DNA of 64,000 nucleotides. Source: Modestobacter sp. VKM Ac-2985 (lineage in GTDB: Bacteria; Actinomycetota; Actinomycetes; Mycobacteriales; Geodermatophilaceae). Every line of letters begins with the position of its first letter. Position 1 is the stretch's first letter. This document shows positions 58,873-64,000 of this stretch, one piece after another. Made by a program: the position numbers and the translations under genes. The stretch lies in assembly GCF_026967925.1 (NCBI RefSeq), contig NZ_JAPVBI010000003.1, positions 375,070-439,069 of the forward strand, given 5' to 3'. The notes under the pieces were generated by a model, which saw nothing but the letters and a program-made list of their open reading frames with translations, was not told the origin of the DNA and made no database searches.

Positions 58873-60311
58873 TGGAGCCGTCGCCGATGGTGATGGACCA
58901 GTCGCTGCTGGCCCTGCTCCCCGAGCTCAGCCTCCTCGCGGGCGCGGTGGCCACCCTGCTGGCCGGCTCCTTCCTGCCCCGGCAGCGGCAGTGGGTCGCC
59001 CGGCTGATCGCGGTCGCCGCCCTCCTCACCGCCGCCGTCTCCGCCGCCCTCGCCTTCCCGAGCCACCAAGATGGCCGTTCTGGTGGTGGAGACGCGGAGA
59101 CGGTGTTCGGGGCGTTCGTGCTCGACACCGCGACCGGGGTCAGCCGGCTGGTGGTCGTCGCGGCGGTGCTGCTGGTGATCGGCCTGGGGGTCGACGAACT
59201 GGCCGGGACGGCGCGGGAGAGCGAGACCTACACGCTGCTGCTGCTCGGCGGGCTGGGTGCGATCGTGCTGGCCGCCACCGACGACCTGCTGGTGCTCGCC
59301 GTCGCCTTCCTGCTGGCCAGCATCCCGGTGTACGCCCTGGTCGGGATGGTCCGCAGCCCCGGCGCGGCCGAGGCGGCGCTGAAGACCTACCTGCTGGGTG
59401 CGCTGTCGGGGATCTTCCTGCTGCTCGGGGCCACGGTGCTGTCGGGCATCGCCGGGGGCACCGCCTACGTCGACCTGGCCACCGGGCTCGCCGGGGCGCC
59501 GGCCGCCGCGGTGGCCGTCGGGGCGCTGGCCGTGCTGGCCGGGCTGCTGTTCGAGGCCGGTGGGGTCCCGCTGCACCAGTGGGTGCCCGACGCCACCCAG
59601 GGCGCCGGCACCGCGGCGGCGGCGTTCCTCACCACCGTGCCGAAGGTCGGCGCGCTGGTCGCCGCCGCGCGACTGGTCGACGTGCTGCCGGGCGCCCTGT
59701 CCTGGCCGCTGCTGGTGGGCCTGCTCGCCGCCGCCACCATGACGCTGGCCAACCTGGCGGCGCTGGCCCAGACCGACGCCCGCCGGCTGCTGGGCTGGTC
59801 GACGGTCAGCCAGGTCGGCTACCTGCTGATGCCGGTCGCCGTCGTGGCCAGCACCTCGGCCGCCATCCCGGCGCTGCTGGTCTACCTGGCCGGCTATGCG
59901 GTCACCAACCTGACCGCCTTCGCGGTGCTCGCCGCGGTGCCCGGCGCCCGGTCGCTCACCGACTTCCGCGGCCTCGCCCGGCAGCGGCCCTGGCTGGCGG
60001 CCGCGCTGGGGATCAGCCTGCTCAGCCTGGTCGGCACCCCGCCGACAGCGGTCTTCCTGGGCAAGCTGACCGTCTTCACCGCCGCCTGGGACGGCGGGCT
60101 CGCCTGGCTGGTCGTGGTCGCTGCGCTGAACACCCTGGTCAGCCTCTTCTACTACCTGCGCTGGCTGGTCGAGGCGTTCCGGCCCGGCGAACCCGCACCC
60201 ACGGCCGGCTGGGCGCACGGGGCAGCGCTGGCCGGGGCGCTCGGGGTGCTGGCGGTCGGGCTCGGTGCCGGCCTGGTGACCGCGCTGACCGGCGACGGCA
60301 CGCTCGGCTGA
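58872..60311 (+). CDS. nuoN: complex I-like antiporter subunit NuoN lacking two key residues
   Basis: A 479-residue subunit with about 14 helices. By hand alignment with E. coli NuoN, the helix-5 Glu133 position is Leu (VLAVAFLLASIPVYALVGM), and the helix-7 Lys217 position is Glu (LLFEAGGVPLHQWVPDATQG). The helix-8 Lys (FLTTVPKVGALVAAAR) and YLLGALSGIFLLLGATVL are conserved. ATG 58872 follows the nuoM stop by overlap. Changed pump residues with retained fold suggest a non-standard or uncoupled subunit. Confidence 0.88.
   Translation: MEPSPMVMDQSLLALLPELSLLAGAVATLLAGSFLPRQRQWVARLIAVAALLTAAVSAALAFPSHQDGRSGGGDAETVFGAFVLDTATGVSRLVVVAAVLLVIGLGVDELAGTARESETYTLLLLGGLGAIVLAATDDLLVLAVAFLLASIPVYALVGMVRSPGAAEAALKTYLLGALSGIFLLLGATVLSGIAGGTAYVDLATGLAGAPAAAVAVGALAVLAGLLFEAGGVPLHQWVPDATQGAGTAAAAFLTTVPKVGALVAAARLVDVLPGALSWPLLVGLLAAATMTLANLAALAQTDARRLLGWSTVSQVGYLLMPVAVVASTSAAIPALLVYLAGYAVTNLTAFAVLAAVPGARSLTDFRGLARQRPWLAAALGISLLSLVGTPPTAVFLGKLTVFTAAWDGGLAWLVVVAALNTLVSLFYYLRWLVEAFRPGEPAPTAGWAHGAALAGALGVLAVGLGAGLVTALTGDGTLG
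59063..59086. repeat. imperfect palindrome inside nuoN related to the nuoL element
   Basis: CCACCAAGATGG / CCGTTCTGGTGG, with outer CCACCA/TGGTGG arms and a GGCC core, encodes a hydrophilic loop (nuoN residues 64-72). Size (24 bases), central TGGCC core and placement resemble the element at 56875-56898. Confidence 0.45.
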
Positions 60312-60320
60312 ACCGGCGGA

Positions 60321-60369
60321 GCCGTCCACCCGCCCGGCCATCGACGACGGCGCAGGGTGGGTGGACGGC
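60321..60369 (+). terminator. hairpin terminator after the nuo operon
   Basis: Perfect 11-bp repeat GCCGTCCACCC / GGGTGGACGGC with a 27-base loop starting 9 bases after the nuoN stop. The alcohol dehydrogenase gene follows at 60454. Confidence 0.6.
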
Positions 60370-60453
60370 GCACGGCCGGGTAGTGGCCGACATGACGCCG
60401 TTCGATCGAGCCGAGGTCGGCAGCGCGGCGTCCGCTCATCCGCAGGAGGCACC

Positions 60454-61662
60454 ATGAAGGCAGTCGTGTGGCACGGCGTCGGCGACATCCGGCTCGACGA
60501 CGTCCCGGACCCGACCATCCAAGACCCCACCGACGCGATCATCGAGGTGACCGCGAGCGGCATCTGCGGCACCGACCTGCACTTCGTCCGGGGCACGATG
60601 GCCGGCATGGTCCCGGGCACGATCCTCGGCCACGAGGCGGTGGGCGTCGTCCGGGAGACCGGCCCCGGCGTGCGGAACCTGCGCCCCGGTGACCGGGTGG
60701 TCATCCCCTCGACCGTCGGCTGCGGTCACTGCTCCTACTGCCGGGCCGGCTACTACGCCCAGTGCGACAACGCCAACCCCAACGGCGCCGCGGCCGGCAC
60801 GTGCTTCTTCGGCGGTCCGCAGACCACCGGACCGGTCGACGGCCTGCAGGCCCAGTACGCCCGGATCCCCTACGCCAACGTCGGCCCGGTGTGGCTGCCC
60901 GAGGAGGTCAGCGACGACGCCGCGATCATGCTGTCGGACATCTACCCGACCGCCTGGTTCGGCGCCCGGCTCGCCGACGTGTCCCAGGGCGACACCGTGC
61001 TGGTGCTGGGGGCCGGGCCGGTGGGTCAGTTCGCCGTGACCAGCGCCTTCCAGCAGGGCGCCGGCCGGGTGCTCGTCGTCGACGGCATCGCCAGCCGGCT
61101 CGACCAGGCCCGCGGCCGGGGCGCGGAGGCGATCGACTTCAACACCGAGGACCCCGTCGAGGTGGTCAAGGAGCTCACCGGCGGGATCGGGGTGGACCGG
61201 GTGATCGACGCCGTGGGCGTGGACGCCCAGCGGCCTGAGTCCGGTCCGGCCGCGGAGTCGGCCGACCAGCAGGCGCAGCAGTTCGAATCCGAGCGCCAGC
61301 AGGTCGCTCCGGACCAGAACCCGCACGGGCAGACCTACGTCGCCGGCGACGCGCCGAGCCAGTCGCTGCAGTGGGCCGTGGAGGCAGTGGCCAAGGCCGG
61401 CAGCATCGGCATCATCGGCGTCTACCCGCCGCAGCTGAACTCCTTCCCCATCGGCGCCGCGATGAACAAGAACCTGAGCGTGAAGATGGGCAACTGCAAC
61501 CACCGGCGCTACATCCCGCACCTGCTCGACCTGGTGCGCACCGGCGCCATCGACCCGTCCACGGTGCTCACCCAGGTGCAGGACATGCCCACCGTCCTGC
61601 AGGCCTACGAGACCTTCGACCACCGCGAGAGCGGCTGGACGAAGGCGGTCATCGCCCCCTGA
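60454..61662 (+). CDS. zinc-dependent alcohol dehydrogenase (formaldehyde dehydrogenase-like subgroup)
   Basis: A 402-residue medium-chain dehydrogenase. SGICGTDLHFVRG (catalytic Zn Cys), ILGHEAVGVV (His and Glu), GCGHCSYCRAGYYAQC (structural Zn Cys cluster) and VLVLGAGPVGQFAV (NAD loop) are intact. Residues about 260-305 are a Gln/Ala/Glu-rich insertion (SADQQAQQFESERQQ) seen in a subgroup of these enzymes, ending DAPSQSLQWAVEAV. ATG 60454 follows gcaggagg. Substrate unknown. Confidence 0.9.
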   Translation: MKAVVWHGVGDIRLDDVPDPTIQDPTDAIIEVTASGICGTDLHFVRGTMAGMVPGTILGHEAVGVVRETGPGVRNLRPGDRVVIPSTVGCGHCSYCRAGYYAQCDNANPNGAAAGTCFFGGPQTTGPVDGLQAQYARIPYANVGPVWLPEEVSDDAAIMLSDIYPTAWFGARLADVSQGDTVLVLGAGPVGQFAVTSAFQQGAGRVLVVDGIASRLDQARGRGAEAIDFNTEDPVEVVKELTGGIGVDRVIDAVGVDAQRPESGPAAESADQQAQQFESERQQVAPDQNPHGQTYVAGDAPSQSLQWAVEAVAKAGSIGIIGVYPPQLNSFPIGAAMNKNLSVKMGNCNHRRYIPHLLDLVRTGAIDPSTVLTQVQDMPTVLQAYETFDHRESGWTKAVIAP

Positions 61663-61668
61663 ACCGAC

Positions 61669-61706
61669 GGCGCCGTCGGCTGCCCTGCGAGGCAGGCGAC
61701 GGCGCC
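61669..61706. terminator. bidirectional hairpin terminator
   Basis: GGCGCCGTCG / CGACGGCGCC form a 10-bp outer stem; after one mismatch CTGCC/GGCAG adds five pairs around loop CTGCGA. It lies between the convergent alcohol dehydrogenase and LysM genes. Confidence 0.8.
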
Positions 61707-61713
61707 ACCCTCC

Positions 61714-62826
61714 TCAGGACGGCGAGGGCACGACGAGCACCTGCCCGACACCGATCACGGTGCTGGTCAGCCCGTTGGCGGCCACCAGCTCGGCGACCGT
61801 CGTCCCCCGGTCGAGCGCGATCTGCCCGAGCGTGTCCCCCGGGACGACGGCGTGGGTCGCCGGCGCCACCACGGGTGCCGGCTCAGGCGTCGGTTGCGGC
61901 GCCGGCGCGGCGGCCTGCGGACCGGGGACGGCCAGCACCTGACCGACCATGATCACCGTGCTGGTCAGGCCGTTGGCGGCCACCAGGCCGTCCACCGTCG
62001 TCCCCTGGTCCAGCGCGATCTGCCCGAGCGTGTCCCCGGGCACCACCGTGTGGCTGCCGGTCACCGCCGGCGCCGGTGCCACCGGCTCCGGGACCGGGGT
62101 CGGCGCGCAGAGGGTGGCGAGCGCCCCCGGATCGGCCAGGCCCTCGACGACCTCGGCGCAGCTGCGGTGGTCGACCCGGGAGGCCACCCCGGTCCACCAC
62201 GAGGTCTGGCCCAGCGCCCCGCTCCAGGACTGCGACAGGTGCACGTGCCCGGTGTGCGGGTCGGCCCCGGTGTAGGGCAGCCAGCCGGCGGATGCGTTGT
62301 CGGCCGACCAGATCCGGCGGTCCCAGACGACGTACATGACCCCGAGCCGCCGGGCCTGGTAGGCCGACTCCCCACTCGGGCCGTCGGCGGTCAGCCAGCC
62401 GAGGAAGCGGTCGGCGGCAGCGCGCTCCTCGGGGACGTCGGCCCGCAGCATCCAGTCCCAGGCACGCCCCTCCTTGTGCTCGCTGGTGCCGCCGACCGCG
62501 CAGTCGCGGCTGATGCCGCCGTTGGTCCCGGCGGCGTAGGCGGCGAGGACCAGTGCGGCGAGGTCGGCGGTGCCGGGCTTGGCCGCCGGGTCGCAGACCG
62601 TCTGGCCGACGTAGGGCGCCGGCTGCTCGACGGCCGGTGGTGCGGCCACGGGCGCGGCGGGCGCGGCGCCGTCCGCCCGCGCTGCCGGGACGAACACCCC
62701 GCAGACGCCGACCACGGCGAGCACGGTGGCGCGGGCGACCACGACGGGACGACGGGTGGCCGGACGGCGGCCGGCCGGGTGCCGACGCACCCACCGGGAC
62801 GAGGGGGGCGCGACGACTCCGGGCAA
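61714..62826 (-). CDS. secreted LysM cell-wall protein
   Basis: About 370 residues. A basic N-terminus and hydrophobic stretch (VVVARATVLAVVGVCGVFVP, then AARA) form a signal peptide. The middle domain (about 85-215) has SEHKEGRAWDWMLRADVPEE and DPHTGHVHLSQSW, a His/Asp pattern of the ARB_07466-like peptidoglycan-associated family. Two near-identical LysM domains follow (HTVVPGDTLGQIALDQGTTV and HAVVPGDTLGQIALDRGTTV). TTG 62826 has ggag five bases upstream; ATG 62862 without a ribosome site is an alternative. Likely binds and may cut peptidoglycan. Confidence 0.82.
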   Translation of the reverse strand: MPGVVAPPSSRWVRRHPAGRRPATRRPVVVARATVLAVVGVCGVFVPAARADGAAPAAPVAAPPAVEQPAPYVGQTVCDPAAKPGTADLAALVLAAYAAGTNGGISRDCAVGGTSEHKEGRAWDWMLRADVPEERAAADRFLGWLTADGPSGESAYQARRLGVMYVVWDRRIWSADNASAGWLPYTGADPHTGHVHLSQSWSGALGQTSWWTGVASRVDHRSCAEVVEGLADPGALATLCAPTPVPEPVAPAPAVTGSHTVVPGDTLGQIALDQGTTVDGLVAANGLTSTVIMVGQVLAVPGPQAAAPAPQPTPEPAPVVAPATHAVVPGDTLGQIALDRGTTVAELVAANGLTSTVIGVGQVLVVPSPS

Positions 62827-62997
62827 CGGGACTCCAAGGCAGGGGGACGGCGTCGGGCCCATCCCAGGGGGCGCCGCACATCGCCGTCCATGCCGCCGCC
62901 GGTCGGTGGCGCACGACCCGGCGCGGCGCACACGGTCCGCGACCGCAGCCGGCGACCGGTCGACTGCCGGGTGTGACGTGGCGCACCCAACGGCCGC

Positions 62998-64000
62998 TCA
63001 GCCCATCCGGGCCGCGTGGTCGTGGGTGTGCCGGTGATCCGGGTCGTGCTCGGAGCGCTCGTCCTGGTCCTCGGCCTGGGCGCGATCGATCCGGCGGTCG
63101 TGCCGCCAGTCGAACGCCCCGATGACCAGGGCCGCGAGCGAGGAGACCACGGCGACGGACAGCGCCGCCGCGGCGGCCAGCGGGTACTGCTGGTCCGTGG
63201 CGCCGAGCACGAGGTAGTACAGCGCCGGCAGCGCCGCGGTGCCGATCGCGCCGCCGAACCGCTGGAAGGTCTGCAGGGCGCCACCGGCCGAGCCGGCCAT
63301 CGCCACCGGCACGTTCCGCAGCGCGAGCGTGATGTTCGGCGAGATGACGAAGCCACCGCCGATGCCGGCCAGCAGCAGGGTCGGGACGATCGCCCAGCCG
63401 GTGGCCCCCGCCGGCACGGTGGCGATCACGATCGCCGTGGCGGACAGCCCGAGGACGACGCCGCTGAGGCCGGCGACGGTCAGCGCCCGGCCGAACCGCT
63501 CGACCAGCCGGCCGGCGACGACCGCCGCGGTCGCCGACCCCACCGCGAACGGCGTGACGGCCAGCCCGGACTGCAGCGGCGACCAGCCCAGCCCGGTCTG
63601 GAAGTACAGCGCGAAGGTCAGCCAGATGCCGCTGAACCCCAGGAAGTACACCGTGCCCAGCGCCACCCCGGGCCCGTAGCCGCGGGTGGCGGTGACCAGC
63701 CGCGGGTCGAAGACCGGGTCCTTGCCGGCCCGGACGACGCGCTGTTCCCAGCCGACGAACGCGACGAGCAGCGCGACCCCGACCGGGAAGCACCACCACA
63801 GCCGCGACAGGCCGCCGGACTCCGCCTGCACCAGCGGCAGCAGCAGCGCGAACGCCCCGCCACCGAGCAGCAGCATCCCCGGGACGTCGATCCGGCCGTG
63901 TTCCTCCCCCGGCGGGCGACCCGGGATGAGCCGGACGGCCAGCACGAACGCCAGCACGCCGATGGGCACGTTGACGTAGAAGATCCACCGCCAGCCGCCC
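62998..64000 (-). CDS. MFS transporter, DHA2 (14-helix drug/proton antiporter) type, C-terminal part
   Basis: Open to the window edge, so the start is missing (about 334 residues present). GWRWIFYVNVPIGVLAFVLA at the edge is the helix-6 signature of DHA2 transporters such as EmrB/QacA. Eight or so further helices follow, with GIGGGFVISPNITLALRNVPV and GSAGGALQTFQRFGGAIGTA, also typical. The His/Asp-rich cytoplasmic tail (AEDQDERSEHDPDHRHTHDH) is unusual and could bind metal. Exports small toxic compounds; substrate unknown. Confidence 0.88.
   Translation of the reverse strand, partial: GGWRWIFYVNVPIGVLAFVLAVRLIPGRPPGEEHGRIDVPGMLLLGGGAFALLLPLVQAESGGLSRLWWCFPVGVALLVAFVGWEQRVVRAGKDPVFDPRLVTATRGYGPGVALGTVYFLGFSGIWLTFALYFQTGLGWSPLQSGLAVTPFAVGSATAAVVAGRLVERFGRALTVAGLSGVVLGLSATAIVIATVPAGATGWAIVPTLLLAGIGGGFVISPNITLALRNVPVAMAGSAGGALQTFQRFGGAIGTAALPALYYLVLGATDQQYPLAAAAALSVAVVSSLAALVIGAFDWRHDRRIDRAQAEDQDERSEHDPDHRHTHDHAARMG

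Noticed and set aside
52257..60311. Mrp (multisubunit cation/proton antiporter) or hydrogenase-4/formate hydrogenlyase operon
   Set aside because: NuoA, NuoH, NuoJ and NuoK orthologues are in normal complex I order; there is no MrpC-G set, hydrogenase large subunit or formate dehydrogenase.

Overview
The window is very GC-rich (roughly 73-75 % by eye), is packed with genes, uses GTG starts often, and joins neighbouring genes through 4-base GTGA/ATGA overlaps. Protein families (DevS/DevR-like sensor pair, DesA3-type desaturase with its reductase, Mqo, DivIVA, GerMN lipoprotein, PucR regulator) point to a high-GC actinobacterium. A Geodermatophilaceae-like soil or stone actinomycete is my best guess, but that is inference. 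No tRNA, rRNA, CRISPR array, insertion sequence or phage gene was seen, and no gene-free stretch exceeds 300 bases.

Layout. 1-4085: end of phosphoketolase, acetate kinase, a Mug-type DNA glycosylase, an NAD-dependent epimerase-like enzyme and glucose-6-phosphate dehydrogenase. 4304-8424: flavohaemoglobin coupled to a DivIVA-like coiled-coil protein, then NADP-glutamate dehydrogenase and an HpcH/HpaI aldolase on the minus strand. 8619-14946: AtoE-type short-chain fatty acid transporter, a small membrane protein, an Lrp/AsnC regulator, and a divergent branched-chain 2-oxoacid dehydrogenase operon (E1 alpha, E1 beta, E2) followed by a FlK-like thioesterase. 14958-21066: branched-chain amino acid ABC transporter operon with a fused permease-ATPase and a terminal FMN 2-hydroxyacid oxidase. 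21284-27302: flavin/PNPOx-like protein, GAF histidine kinase and NarL-type regulator (DevS/DevR-like), a small zinc-ribbon-like protein, DUF421, DUF2254 and STAS proteins. 27443-31940: OmpR-type two-component system coupled to a GerMN lipoprotein, a YciI-like protein and a secreted phytase-like protein. 31988-34902: D-2-hydroxyacid dehydrogenase and malate:quinone oxidoreductase. 34946-46632: a complete aldarate (glucarate/galactarate) catabolic operon with LysR regulator and a tripartite tricarboxylate-type transporter, which together would carry extracellular aldarates to 2-oxoglutarate. 46705-50354: DesA3-like desaturase, its reductase and a PucR regulator. 50429-52166: small membrane protein, phosphoribosyltransferase and ArsR regulator. 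52257-60311: an unusual complex I-like operon. 60454-64000: zinc alcohol dehydrogenase, secreted LysM protein, and the end of a DHA2 drug/proton antiporter.

The most unusual element is the 52-60 kb operon. It encodes all seven membrane subunits of complex I (NuoA, H, J, K, L, M, N) but none of the usual catalytic subunits B-G and I. In their place is one 355-residue protein with no iron-sulfur cysteine motif, weak NuoB/NuoD resemblance at its ends, and a central Asp/Met/His-rich tract. NuoJ has a methionine-packed membrane helix, and NuoN has lost two charged residues thought to be important for proton pumping. A divergent ArsR-family gene with an inverted repeat in the shared promoter suggests regulated, possibly metal-linked, expression. 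A second notable signal is an exact 18-base motif shared by two promoters (24763-24780 minus strand; 27386-27403 plus strand).
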